64,000 nucleotides of DNA from contig JADKJL010000001.1 in NCBI GenBank assembly GCA_016721015.1, positions 868,001-932,000 on the forward strand. The letters are read 5' to 3'. Shown one piece after another: positions 53,793-62,641 of this stretch. This DNA comes from Lysobacterales bacterium. Its GTDB lineage: Bacteria; Pseudomonadota; Gammaproteobacteria; Xanthomonadales; Rhodanobacteraceae. Under the pieces are notes generated by a model, which was given only the letters and a program-made list of their open reading frames with translations, was not told the DNA's origin and searched no databases. Position numbers and translations under genes: made by a program. Each line of letters starts with the position of its first letter. Within the stretch, counting starts at the first letter, position 1.

Positions 53793-54201
53793 AAGGTTCT
53801 ACCCAAGCATTTTATGAGGTAAGGAAGAAACGCGTGCAGTGGTTGCTCGCGGAACAGGACTTGGATACGCGAAGATGGATTTCGTTCCATCGCTCCAGTG
53901 CGATTGCTTGCCAACGGCTGTTCGCCGATTTGCAACGTCAGGCATTCAACATTCGGGTATGGGCAGGAAAAGTGAGTGAAAACAAGCGGGTACTTTTTCC
54001 GAATTATGAGTGGATCCAGGCTCTGGCAGGGCCGCGCCGTGAATATCGCCGACTGCTCTACGCAGGCTGGGCGGGGTCGACACGCGCCGCCGAGAGGCCG
54101 ATTCGAGGGCCCGAAAAGACAATCCGGCCCTGATCGGCGACAATGCGCACCCCTTGCGGTCGCCAACCGGTCTGGCCGCGCCACCCAGTCGAGTCCGAAC
54201 C
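53793..54201. other. Non-coding gap between the barrel gene and tkt
   Basis: About 410 bases hold divergent upstream regions for the barrel gene and transketolase. The leftmost part has an AT-rich CATAAAAT that could be the -10 of the barrel gene on the minus strand. A 99-codon open frame at 53834-54133 (plus) is rejected as coding: no ribosome site, no recognisable motif, unusual composition. No clear tkt promoter could be assigned. Confidence 0.55.
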
Positions 54202-56199
54202 ATGTCGAGCCGCAAAGAACTCGCCAACGCCATCCGTGCGCTGGCCATGGACGCCGTCCAAGCCGCCAATTCAGGTCATCCGGGCATGCCGATGGGCATG
54301 GCCGATATCGCCGAAGTGCTGTGGAACGACTTCCTCAGGCACAACCCGAAGAATCCGAAGTGGGCCAATCGGGATCGCTTTGTGCTCTCCAACGGCCACG
54401 GCTCGATGTTGATCTATGCGTTGCTGCATCTGACCGGTTACGCGCTGCCGATGACGGAGCTGAAGAACTTCCGTCAATTGCATTCGAAGACAGCCGGGCA
54501 TCCCGAATACAGTGAAACACCCGGTGTCGAGACCACCACCGGTCCGCTTGGACAGGGTCTGGCCAATGCGGTCGGCATGGCCCTGGCCGAACAGGTTCAA
54601 TCGGCGCGATTCAATCGGGGTGGTCTCGACATCGTCGATCACCGCACGTTTGTCTTCCTCGGTGATGGCTGCCTGATGGAAGGTATTTCGCATGAAGTCG
54701 CCTCACTCGCCGGAACCCTCGGGCTGGGCAAGTTGATTGCGGTCTGGGACGACAACGGCATCTCGATCGATGGCGAAGTCGCGGGCTGGTTCACCGATGA
54801 CACGCCGGCGCGCTTCGAGGCCTACGGCTGGAACGTGATCCGGGATGTTGATGGACACGATCCAGTGGCGATCAAGGCGGCCATCGAGGCGGCCACCGGC
54901 CAGACCCGCAAGCCGACCCTGATCTGCGCGAAGACCATCATCGGTTTCGGATCCCCCAACAAGCAGGGCAAGGAATCCTCGCACGGTGCGGCGCTCGGCA
55001 AGGATGAAGTCGCCGCGACGCGGGCCAAGCTCGGCTGGAACCACGCGCCATTCGAGATTCCGGACGCCATCTACGCCGGCTGGAATGCAGACGCGGCCGG
55101 TGCCGAGCGGGAGACGACGTGGAACAAGCTGTTTGACCGCTATCGCACGGCGCAGCCGGAGTTGGCTGCCGAATTCGAGCGCCGCCAGAGTGGCGCCTTG
55201 CCCGACGATTTCGCGGCCAGTGCCGATGCCTGGATCGGCAAGCTGCAAGCCGAAGGCCCGGCGGTTGCCTCGCGCAAGGCCTCGCAGATGGCGCTGGATG
55301 CCTTTGGCCCGCTGCTGCCCGAATTGATCGGTGGTTCGGCCGACCTGGCCGGGTCCAACCTGACCATCTGGAAAGGCTCGAAGAACGTTACCAGCCACGA
55401 TGCGTCGGCCAACTACATCCACTACGGCGTGCGCGAGTTCGGCATGAGCGCGATCGCCAACGGACTTGCCCTGCACGGTGGCTTCATTCCGTATGACGCG
55501 ACCTTCCTCGTGTTTTCCGACTATGCACGCAACGCGGTGCGCATGAGCGCGCTGATTCCGACCCGCGCGATCCATGTCTACACGCATGATTCAATCGGCC
55601 TCGGCGAGGACGGCCCGACCCATCAGCCAGTCGAGCATTTGGCCAGCCTGCGCTACATTCCGAACAACGATGTCTGGCGTCCCTGCGACGCGGTCGAATC
55701 GGCGGTGTCGTGGAAGCGCGCGATCGAGCGCAGCAATGGTCCTTCGTGCCTGGTCTTCTCGCGTCAGACCCTGATCCATCAACCACGCGACAGCGAGCAG
55801 GTAGCCGCCATTGCACGCGGCGGCTACGTGTTGTCGGATCCGTCGAGCGCGAAATTCGACGTGATTCTGATCGCGACCGGTTCCGAGGTCGAGATCGCCA
55901 TGCAGGCGATGCGCATCCTCGCCGATCAGGGCGTTGCCGCGCGCGTCGTCTCGATGCCGTGCACGAGCATATTCGACGCGCAATCGGTCGAGTATCGCGA
56001 AGGCGTACTGCCCTTGTGGTGCCGTCGTCGGGTTGCCGTCGAAGCGGGCGTCACCGATTTCTGGCGCAAGTATGTCGGTCTGGATGGCGATGTCATCGGC
56101 CTTGATACCTTTGGTGCGTCGGCGCCCGCCGAGCAGCTCTACCAATACTTTGGCATCACTGCTGATGAAGTCGTCGCGCGGGTCAACGCGCTGGGCTGA
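54202..56199 (+). CDS. tkt: Transketolase
   Basis: The ATG at 54202 gives a 665-residue transketolase of the pentose phosphate pathway. It begins MSSRKELANAIRALAMDAVQ with ANSGHPGMPMGMADIAEVLW next, contains the thiamine diphosphate motif GDGCLMEGISHEVASLAGTL, the catalytic-region EFGMSAIANGLALHGG and the DSIGLGEDGPTHQP transketolase signature, and the C-terminal domain. It is complete. An upstream in-frame start at 54154 adds residues not typical of the family. Confidence 0.96.
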   Translation: MSSRKELANAIRALAMDAVQAANSGHPGMPMGMADIAEVLWNDFLRHNPKNPKWANRDRFVLSNGHGSMLIYALLHLTGYALPMTELKNFRQLHSKTAGHPEYSETPGVETTTGPLGQGLANAVGMALAEQVQSARFNRGGLDIVDHRTFVFLGDGCLMEGISHEVASLAGTLGLGKLIAVWDDNGISIDGEVAGWFTDDTPARFEAYGWNVIRDVDGHDPVAIKAAIEAATGQTRKPTLICAKTIIGFGSPNKQGKESSHGAALGKDEVAATRAKLGWNHAPFEIPDAIYAGWNADAAGAERETTWNKLFDRYRTAQPELAAEFERRQSGALPDDFAASADAWIGKLQAEGPAVASRKASQMALDAFGPLLPELIGGSADLAGSNLTIWKGSKNVTSHDASANYIHYGVREFGMSAIANGLALHGGFIPYDATFLVFSDYARNAVRMSALIPTRAIHVYTHDSIGLGEDGPTHQPVEHLASLRYIPNNDVWRPCDAVESAVSWKRAIERSNGPSCLVFSRQTLIHQPRDSEQVAAIARGGYVLSDPSSAKFDVILIATGSEVEIAMQAMRILADQGVAARVVSMPCTSIFDAQSVEYREGVLPLWCRRRVAVEAGVTDFWRKYVGLDGDVIGLDTFGASAPAEQLYQYFGITADEVVARVNALG

Positions 56200-56390
56200 T
56201 TTGTCATGCCTGCGGGTCGCGCCCGGGCGAGGATCCCGTTCTTTCCGGGGACCATCGCTCCGAGCGGGACGCAGGCCTTGCCCTGGCTGGCGCATTGACC
56301 TCAATCAAGGCTGCAAAAGCGAACCTGCGCGATCATGCCGGGTGACCCACTTCAAGCAACCGCTTCCCGCCTATTTCACCGGATTTCCAA

Positions 56391-57167
56391 GTGGCAGCTT
56401 TCAACCGCGAGCGCGTTCTCAGTGTGCGTCACTGGAACGAATTTCTCTTCAGCTTCACGACAACCCGCGATGCCGGCCTGCGTTTTGAGAACGGCCAGTT
56501 CATCATGATCGGCCTGCCGGTTGATGGGCGTCCGCTGCTGCGTGCCTACAGCATTGCCAGCGCGAACTACGAAGAGCATCTCGAATTCTTCAGCATCAAG
56601 GTGGCGGATGGTCCGCTGACCTCGCGCTTGCAACATCTTGCAGTCGGCGACGAGATCCTGATTGGCAGCAAGCCGACCGGCACGCTCCTGCTGCAGGATC
56701 TCAAACCCGGCCGCAATCTTTATCTGCTTTCGACCGGCACCGGACTCGCACCCTTCCTTGCCATCCTGCGTGATCCGGATACGTGGGAGCGCTTCGACAG
56801 GATCGTCCTTGCGCACGGCGTGCGCCACGTCGCCGATCTGGCCTATCGCGAGTATTTCGAGAATGAATTGCCGAACCACGAGTATTTTGCCGAGGCCGTG
56901 CGCAGCAAGTTTGTCTATTACCCCTGCGTCAGCCGCGAGGTCTTCAGCCATCAGGGTCGCATCGACCAATTGCTCGACAGCGGCAAGCTCTGCGCCGATG
57001 TCGGTCTGCCGCCAATCGATCCGGCCAATGATCGCGTCATGATCTGCGGCAGCACGGCGATGCTCAAATCGATAAGCGCCTTGCTCGACCAGCGCGGCTT
57101 CGGGGTTTCTCCTCGCATCGGCACGCCCGGCGACTACGTGATCGAGCGCGCCTTCGTCGATCGCTGA
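56391..57167 (+). CDS. fpr: Ferredoxin--NADP(+) reductase
   Basis: A 258-residue bacterial FNR (Fpr). The FAD-binding RAYSIASANYEEHLEFFSIK, the phosphate-binding KPTGTLLLQDL, NADP-binding STGTGLAPFLAILRD, and C-terminal CGSTAMLKSISALLDQRGF segments are in order. It moves electrons between NADPH and ferredoxin or flavodoxin, often in oxidative stress. The start is GTG at 56391. The gene's 3' end overlaps the convergent nuclease gene by 34 bases. Confidence 0.94.
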   Translation: MAAFNRERVLSVRHWNEFLFSFTTTRDAGLRFENGQFIMIGLPVDGRPLLRAYSIASANYEEHLEFFSIKVADGPLTSRLQHLAVGDEILIGSKPTGTLLLQDLKPGRNLYLLSTGTGLAPFLAILRDPDTWERFDRIVLAHGVRHVADLAYREYFENELPNHEYFAEAVRSKFVYYPCVSREVFSHQGRIDQLLDSGKLCADVGLPPIDPANDRVMICGSTAMLKSISALLDQRGFGVSPRIGTPGDYVIERAFVDR

Positions 57168-57970
57168 CCCAGCAGGCGGTCGAGCAAGTCGGCCAGCCGT
57201 TTCGCAGCCAGTCGGATCTGGTGTTCGGCGATCGGGCGCATTCGGTCCAGGTAGGCCTTGTCGATCTTGCGGCCCTGCGGGTAAACGCCATCGTCGCGCG
57301 TGATTCGGCAGGATTGCTCGGCCCATTCGATCGGATCCATTTCCCGATCCACGATCAACGGGCGTTCGAGACGACGCGCGTATTCGTTCCAGCGCAGGTG
57401 TCGGCTGGCGAGAACCTGTGTATCCCAAACCGCATGCAGGTTGCTGCCCTTGCCGTTGACGCGCACCTGATGATTGTTGCCGCCGCGATCCTGGCGATAG
57501 CCGGCATGCAGGGGTTGATGGGCATCGCCGACAAGGTGAACGAGAAAGCGCAGGGCATCGGCGCGCGTGGCATCTGCTGCGTCGCGATCGCCGAGCACGG
57601 CTGCATAGTGGTTGATCGCGGCGACGACACACTGTCCATCCGCACAGATCCGCGCCGGATCGTAGTGGCAGCGCGAATCCGAGAAGTTGACGTAGTGCAG
57701 ACGTGACGTCGCACGCGACAGCTCGCGCTGTGCGGGATCGCTGCGCATCGCGTCGGCCCAATTGGCGATATCGGCCAGCGATGAGGCGCCGAGATTGCCG
57801 AGCAGACGCTGAAGCTCCGCATGAGTCTTCGCGGTCACCTGGTTGTCGGCCAGGCTGGCGACCATTCGGTGACCGGTGGGTCCCCACGCCGAGGCGATCG
57901 ACGGCAGCATGAGTATCAGAAGAAACGCGAACCGCAGGATTTCCCCTGAACTCCGGAAAATAATCGTCAC
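57134..57970 (-). CDS. S1/P1-family zinc nuclease
   Basis: A 278-residue exported phosphodiesterase. A signal peptide ending SIASA leaves Trp29 at the mature N-terminus, which with His34 (WGPTGHR) starts the trinuclear zinc site; ADIANWAD, RLHYVNF, the HLVGDAHQPLHAGYRQDRGG block and NLHAVWDTQ supply the rest. All zinc ligands expected for S1/P1 nucleases appear present. It would degrade single-stranded nucleic acid outside the cytoplasm, perhaps for phosphate or nucleoside scavenging. Its start overlaps the stop of the metallo-hydrolase gene (ATGA), and its end overlaps fpr. Confidence 0.9.
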   Translation of the reverse strand: MTIIFRSSGEILRFAFLLILMLPSIASAWGPTGHRMVASLADNQVTAKTHAELQRLLGNLGASSLADIANWADAMRSDPAQRELSRATSRLHYVNFSDSRCHYDPARICADGQCVVAAINHYAAVLGDRDAADATRADALRFLVHLVGDAHQPLHAGYRQDRGGNNHQVRVNGKGSNLHAVWDTQVLASRHLRWNEYARRLERPLIVDREMDPIEWAEQSCRITRDDGVYPQGRKIDKAYLDRMRPIAEHQIRLAAKRLADLLDRLLGQRSTKARSIT

Positions 57971-58854
57971 GTGTGGAAACCCTCGCTGTCCAGCGGGATC
58001 TTGAGGAATGCCTGATCGCCTGTTTCAGGCGGCGGCAAATGTCCGGCACGGATATTCACCTGGAGCGCCGGCCACAGCAGTCTTGGCGGTGGCAGACCGG
58101 CGTCGCGCTCTGTGCGCAGCGCGATGAAATCAGCCGCCGGGGTATCTCCGCGCAAATCGATGTTCGCAGCCTTTTCCTCGCCGATCGTCGTCTGCGCCAT
58201 CGGCTCCTCGCCTGGCGGGGGATAGTCGTGGGCAAGGAATACGCGCGTGACATCGGGCAGTGAGTACAACCGCTGTATCGAGCGGAACAAGGTGGCCGCA
58301 TCGGCACCCGGGAAATCGCAACGCGCGCTTCCGCCGCGCGCTGCGAACACCGTGTCACCGACAAACACCGCATCGCCGAATCGATAGCTGATGCTGTCCG
58401 GGGTATGACCCGGCGTGGCGATGACCTGACCTTCGAGATCACCGACGCACAAGGTTTCGCCGTCGACAAACAAGGCATCGAACTGACGGCCATCGGCGAC
58501 GAACTGATCGTCCAGATTGAATATCCGCTTGAAGGTTTCTTGCACGATGGAGATGCCGTGCCCGATGCCGATCGCCGGCGCGGCGCTGCCATCGACAAGT
58601 CGCCGCTTGAGCCACGCGGCGGCGGTCAGATGATCGGCATGGGCGTGGGTTTCAAGAATCCAGTCGACCGCAAGCGCGGTGGTGGCGACGTATTCGAGCA
58701 CCCGCTGCGCGCTTGCGGTGCTGATGCGACCCGATGCAGGATCGAAATCGAGCACCGGGTCGATGATGGCGGCACGTCGGGTTGCCGGATCGACGACCAC
58801 ATGTGTCCATGTGCCGGTGCTGGGGTGATGAAAGCTGCGGATCTGGGGATTCAT
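57967..58854 (-). CDS. ETHE1/Blh-like metallo-beta-lactamase-fold hydrolase
   Basis: A 295-residue protein with the metallo-beta-lactamase fold: THAHADHL at 69-76, the TPGHTPDSISY strand, VGDTVFAARGGSARCDFPGA, and LAHDYPPPGEE. These match the persulfide dioxygenase (ETHE1) and Blh subgroup, where a mononuclear iron site oxidises glutathione persulfide; true glyoxalase II enzymes differ in the later motifs. No rhodanese domain or sulfide regulator is adjacent, so the role is inferred only. It is the first gene of a two-gene unit with the S1/P1 nuclease. Confidence 0.82.
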   Translation of the reverse strand: MNPQIRSFHHPSTGTWTHVVVDPATRRAAIIDPVLDFDPASGRISTASAQRVLEYVATTALAVDWILETHAHADHLTAAAWLKRRLVDGSAAPAIGIGHGISIVQETFKRIFNLDDQFVADGRQFDALFVDGETLCVGDLEGQVIATPGHTPDSISYRFGDAVFVGDTVFAARGGSARCDFPGADAATLFRSIQRLYSLPDVTRVFLAHDYPPPGEEPMAQTTIGEEKAANIDLRGDTPAADFIALRTERDAGLPPPRLLWPALQVNIRAGHLPPPETGDQAFLKIPLDSEGFHT

Positions 58855-58992
58855 CGTACGGCCATGGCAACGCTGGAAACCGGAATCTAGCAGACGGCCG
58901 GCGATGCCGTATCCACGCGGCGTTTGCGGGCATCCAGCCTGATCGCCGTATCGCCATTGGCAGCGAATGGGTCCTTCCGAATGGCGCTGTGC

Positions 58993-59017
58993 GCCCTGTC
59001 GGCAGGGCCGTTACAAT
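58993..59017 (+). promoter_or_regulatory. gap leader: hairpin overlapping a probable -10
   Basis: A perfect GCCCTG-TCGG-CAGGGC stem-loop (58993-59008) is immediately followed by TACAAT (59012-59017), a good -10 box about 33 bases before the gap ATG. The stem sits where the -35 to spacer region would be and could be an operator-like dyad. No -35 consensus was found. Confidence 0.45.
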
Positions 59018-59050
59018 AGACGTCCCTTTCCCTGCCGCGAGGAGTTTGCA

Positions 59051-60064
59051 ATGTCAGTCAAGGTCGCCATCAATGGCTATGGTCGTATCGGTCGCAACAT
59101 GCTGCGTGCTCTGTATGAGGCGAAGCGCAATGGTGAGATCCAGATCGTGGCGGTCAATGATCTTGGCGATGCGGCGACGAATGCGCACCTGACCCAGTAC
59201 GACACCGCACACGGTCGTTTCCCTGGCGAAGTGGGAGTCGATGGCGGTGACCTGATCGTCAATGGAGATCGCATCAAGGTGCTTGCCGAGCGCGATCCGT
59301 CCAAGCTTCCCTGGGGTGATCTGGGTGTGGATGTCGTGCTTGAGTCGACCGGGTTCTTCACCAGCAAGGCCAAGGCCAGCGCGCATATAGCCGGCGGCGC
59401 GAAGAAGGTCATCATTTCCGCACCCGGTGGCAGTGATGTCGACGGAACCTTCGTCTACGGCGTCAATCACGACCAGTTGACCTCGGCTCACCAGATCATC
59501 TCGAACGCCTCGTGCACGACCAACTGTCTCGCCCCGCTGGCCAAGGCACTGAACGAGAAGATCGGCATCGTGCACGGTCTGATGACGACCATCCATGCCT
59601 ACACCAATGATCAGGTGCTGACCGACGTCTATCATTCCGATCTGCGCCGCGCACGTTCGGCCACGCATTCGCAGATTCCAACCAAGACCGGTGCCGCTGC
59701 TGCTGTGGGCCTGGTTCTGCCGGAACTCAATGGCAAGCTTGATGGTTTCTCGATGCGCATTCCGACGATCAATGTCTCTGCGGTCGACCTGACCTTCGTC
59801 GCCTCGCGCGCAACCACCAAGGAAGAGATCGACTCGGTCATGCAGGCGGCGGCCGAAGGCGCCTACAAGGGCGTGATCGGCGTCAACACGCAACCACTGG
59901 TCTCGATCGATTTCAATCACAACCCTTTGTCATCGGTCTACGACGCCACTCAGACCCGCGTCATGGGCGGCACCCTGGTCAAGGTGCTGAGTTGGTATGA
60001 CAACGAGTGGGGCTTCTCGAACCGCATGCTGGATATGACGTTGGCGCTGGTTAATGCCAGGTAG
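59051..60064 (+). CDS. gap: Glyceraldehyde-3-phosphate dehydrogenase
   Basis: The ATG at 59051, with GAGGAG upstream, gives a 337-residue NAD-dependent GAPDH. VKVAINGYGRIGRNMLRALY opens the Rossmann fold, the active-site cysteine is in SNASCTTNCLAP, with MTTIHAYTNDQ and the C-terminal WYDNEWGFSNRM. The loop usually written PSSTGAA reads PTKTGAA here, a form I associate with this lineage. It catalyses the reversible oxidation of glyceraldehyde-3-phosphate in glycolysis and gluconeogenesis. Confidence 0.96.
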   Translation: MSVKVAINGYGRIGRNMLRALYEAKRNGEIQIVAVNDLGDAATNAHLTQYDTAHGRFPGEVGVDGGDLIVNGDRIKVLAERDPSKLPWGDLGVDVVLESTGFFTSKAKASAHIAGGAKKVIISAPGGSDVDGTFVYGVNHDQLTSAHQIISNASCTTNCLAPLAKALNEKIGIVHGLMTTIHAYTNDQVLTDVYHSDLRRARSATHSQIPTKTGAAAAVGLVLPELNGKLDGFSMRIPTINVSAVDLTFVASRATTKEEIDSVMQAAAEGAYKGVIGVNTQPLVSIDFNHNPLSSVYDATQTRVMGGTLVKVLSWYDNEWGFSNRMLDMTLALVNAR

Positions 60065-60084
60065 CGGGAGTGGGGAGTTGTAGT

Positions 60085-60212
60085 GGCGGTGAGCGGAAAA
60101 GCCGAAAGCGGTGAGCGGGAAAGGCAGTTCAGGCAAATTCCTTTTCGCCGCGAAGACCGGAAATTTTGCTTGACGGCATTCTCAAGGCTGCAATGCGCTC
60201 ACCGCTCACTGC
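60085..60212. repeat. Dispersed GCGGTGAGCG repeats with an inverted copy
   Basis: GCGGTGAGCGG occurs at about 60086-60096 and 60108-60118, and the inverse CGCTCACCGC at 60196-60205 within GCGCTCACCGCTCACTGC. They flank about 80 bases in the gap between gap and the next gene. A short piece of the G-rich GGGAGTGGGGAGT repeat seen near 4.9 kb also occurs at 60066-60078. The set could form a long hairpin or be a repeat remnant. Confidence 0.55.
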
Positions 60213-60288
60213 TTCTCGCGCTCCTGCAGATTGTACTTTCATGGAAAAAGAGGCAATCTCGCGCACAACTTCGGGGTGGGGTGAATCG

Positions 60289-61194
60289 ATGAATGGCAGA
60301 GTTGCCTTGTTTATTGCAATTCTTGCGTGGCTGGTCGGTGCGGGCACTGCGAGAGCGAACGATGCCGCCGACCAGCAACGGTTTGCGGGCTGGATTCATG
60401 CCGGTTTGCTTGACCCCAGCGCGCCGATCGACAAGCGCAGGGAAATTGCTGCGGAGATTGAAGTCCTGACCAAGGATGACTCCGAGCCCGGATTGCTTTA
60501 CTTGCTGGGGTCGCTTTACCACCAGGATCCCGCCCGTTCCAGTTCACCCCTTCCACAGGACATTGATCGCGCCCGCGAACTGCTTTCCCGGGCAGCCTTG
60601 CATGGAAAGGTTCCGGCTATGGCCAAGCTTTCCACGATCGAATTGCAGGCCGGCAATCGATTCGAGGCGAATGTCTGGGCCCAGCTTTTCTACCACTATG
60701 CAAAACAGCAGGCGAAGGTCGATCCACGCTGGAGTGAAGGTCTTGCTGCGTCGATTCTGCGCAATGCGCTGGTCGGATTTCCAAAATCCGAGATGGACGC
60801 ACTCAACGAGAGCGTAGGCGCAATGATTGCTCAATATGACGTGCAGATCATGCAGGGGCTTGGCCGGATCGCCGAGGCCTCAGCAGGCAATCGCTTTCGA
60901 GATGCCCGACCTGGCAAGCGGATGCTTCTGAATTCGAGGGACACGTCAGGCCGCACCTACGAGGCGGGAGTCGCGGAATACGTCATTGAGTTCGCCTCGG
61001 ACGGCACGCTCAAGCAACTTTGGTCACTCGATGCCTGGCCCAACCCGAAGCTGGCAAAGGTGCTGCGCAACCTCGCGCTCGGCTTTCGCATCGACGCGAA
61101 GCTGGCGAGTGAAGCCGATGGAGTCGTGGGCATCCTGCCGCTCGAATTCGTCGACGGTCGTTACTCGATTCGGGATCAACCTGCCTCGGATTGA
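60289..61194 (+). CDS. Hypothetical exported protein
   Basis: From the ATG at 60289 this is a 301-residue protein with a signal peptide (about 1-23, ending TARA). The mature part has helical repeats resembling Sel1/TPR pieces (EPGLLYLLGSLYHQ, ARELLSRAALHGKVPAMAKL, GNRFEANVWAQLFYHYAKQQ) followed by a C-terminal segment with YVIEFASDGTLKQLWSLDAW. An upstream in-frame ATG would place the signal peptide internally, so 60289 is preferred. Function is unknown. Confidence 0.72.
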   Translation: MNGRVALFIAILAWLVGAGTARANDAADQQRFAGWIHAGLLDPSAPIDKRREIAAEIEVLTKDDSEPGLLYLLGSLYHQDPARSSSPLPQDIDRARELLSRAALHGKVPAMAKLSTIELQAGNRFEANVWAQLFYHYAKQQAKVDPRWSEGLAASILRNALVGFPKSEMDALNESVGAMIAQYDVQIMQGLGRIAEASAGNRFRDARPGKRMLLNSRDTSGRTYEAGVAEYVIEFASDGTLKQLWSLDAWPNPKLAKVLRNLALGFRIDAKLASEADGVVGILPLEFVDGRYSIRDQPASD

Positions 61195-61217
61195 GCTGAC
61201 CACTTCGCATTCGGCAA

Positions 61218-62042
61218 TCAATGCGCCACCAGCATCGGCAGATCGCTGTGCTGGAACAGGTGGCGGGTGACGCCGCCGAGCACGAGTTCGGTGATGCGGG
61301 ATTGGCCCCAGGCACCGATCACGATCAGGTTGGCGTCAACCGCATGTGCCGCCTCCAGCACGGCCGGGCCGTGATCCTTGACCGGCTTGAACGGACGGAA
61401 CTCGGCAGTGATGCCGCGACGTTCGAACCAGGCGCGAAGATCGATCATGGGCAGGTTCTCGAAACCGAGCAGGCCCGGGTTCGACTCGCCTTCGAGCACG
61501 GTCACCTGCGCTGCGCGCGCGAGCAGTGGCAAGGCGCCGCGGATCGCGAGCATGGCCTCGCGGCTGGCGTTCCAGGCCACCAGCATGTGTTCGCCGACCT
61601 TGTCGATGCGGGCACCTTCGGGCACGACCACAACCGGGGCTGACGAACCGAACACGGTTCGTGAGGCGATACCCCATCCGACCGGGGCATCGGGGTTCGC
61701 ACACGGACGCTCGGCAACAATCAGATCCGACCAGCGCGAGGCATGACAAAGTGCATCGACGGCATCGCCCTGGACAACCTGGAATTCACCCGCCAAGCCA
61801 TGGCGCTCGAGTAGTTCGCGCCACCACGGTTCGCGTGCCCGAGCCTGTTCGAGGAGGTGGCTGGTCTCGTTGACTTGCACGGCGACGGCTTCCGGGGAAA
61901 CAAATGCCGCCGTCGACAGGGCCACCACATGCAAACCCAGCACATGGGCATTGAGTCGTTTGGCCAGGGCGAAGCCGGCCTCGGCAGCCGGGCCGCCGTT
62001 GTCACAATTGCGCAGATGAATGACAACGTCAAAATCAGACAT
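61218..62042 (-). CDS. Universal stress protein (tandem UspA domains)
   Basis: The ATG at 62042 gives a 274-residue protein of two UspA-like halves: the first begins MSDFDVVIHLRNCDNGGPAA; the second holds HMLVAWNASREAMLAIRGAL and the terminal DANLIVIGAWGQSRITELVL with a nucleotide-binding GxxG-type loop and GGVTRHLFQHSDLPMLVAH. Such proteins bind ATP or AMP and protect under stress; the exact effect is not known. It is a single gene on the minus strand, convergent with the upstream hypothetical gene. Confidence 0.88.
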   Translation of the reverse strand: MSDFDVVIHLRNCDNGGPAAEAGFALAKRLNAHVLGLHVVALSTAAFVSPEAVAVQVNETSHLLEQARAREPWWRELLERHGLAGEFQVVQGDAVDALCHASRWSDLIVAERPCANPDAPVGWGIASRTVFGSSAPVVVVPEGARIDKVGEHMLVAWNASREAMLAIRGALPLLARAAQVTVLEGESNPGLLGFENLPMIDLRAWFERRGITAEFRPFKPVKDHGPAVLEAAHAVDANLIVIGAWGQSRITELVLGGVTRHLFQHSDLPMLVAH

Positions 62043-62191
62043 GATCGAATCCTCGAATAGCGGCATGTCAGCAGTCTACGCCGAGCCGCCAAGCATGGCT
62101 CATGCGACACATTGTCTGTCCGCTTCGCTGTCGATTGTGCTGACGCAGCAACCGACGCAGAATGAAGTCTTTTGAAGCGGAGGCCGGAATC

Positions 62192-62626
62192 ATGCGTGCA
62201 GTCCTGAACCTCGCCACGGCGATCGCCGCGTTGCTCGGCGTCGCTTCGGCCCAGGCGGCTGGCCCGATCGATTGCGAGCTGCGCTTTTCGATGTCCGGCT
62301 GGTCGGCGTTCTACAAGCATTCGACCGGCACCGGCACGGTGACTTGCGACAATGGCCGATCGATGAAGGTCAACATCTCGGCGAAGGGTGGCGGTATCAC
62401 CTTCGGCAAGTCGAGGATCGACAATGGCATCGGCAAGTTCACCGAGGTCTACGCCATTTCGGACATCATCGGCGGTTACGCGACTGCCGAAGCGCATGCC
62501 GGAGCGAGCAAGTCGGCCAGCGCGCGGGTGGTGACCAAGGGACCCATCTCGCTCGCGCTCTCGGGCAAGGGCAAAGGGTGGGACGTGGGCGTGGCATTCG
62601 GCAATTTCATCATCAGCAAACCCTGA
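62192..62626 (+). CDS. Hypothetical exported protein
   Basis: From the ATG at 62192 it has 144 residues with a signal peptide (about 1-22, ending AQAA) and a glycine-rich beta-structured mature part (CELRFSMSGWSAFYKHSTGT, GGGITFGKSRIDNGIGKFTE, GKGWDVGVAFGNFIISKP). Two cysteines lie near the start of the mature protein and may form a disulfide. I do not recognise the family with confidence. It lies 15 bases before the hemolysin-III-like gene and may be cotranscribed. Confidence 0.68.
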   Translation: MRAVLNLATAIAALLGVASAQAAGPIDCELRFSMSGWSAFYKHSTGTGTVTCDNGRSMKVNISAKGGGITFGKSRIDNGIGKFTEVYAISDIIGGYATAEAHAGASKSASARVVTKGPISLALSGKGKGWDVGVAFGNFIISKP

Positions 62627-62641
62627 GCGCGCGCTCCCGCC

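Noticed and set aside
53834..54133. A 99-codon open frame before transketolase
   Set aside because: No ribosome-binding site, no family features and odd composition; the stretch is more likely promoter and leader DNA.
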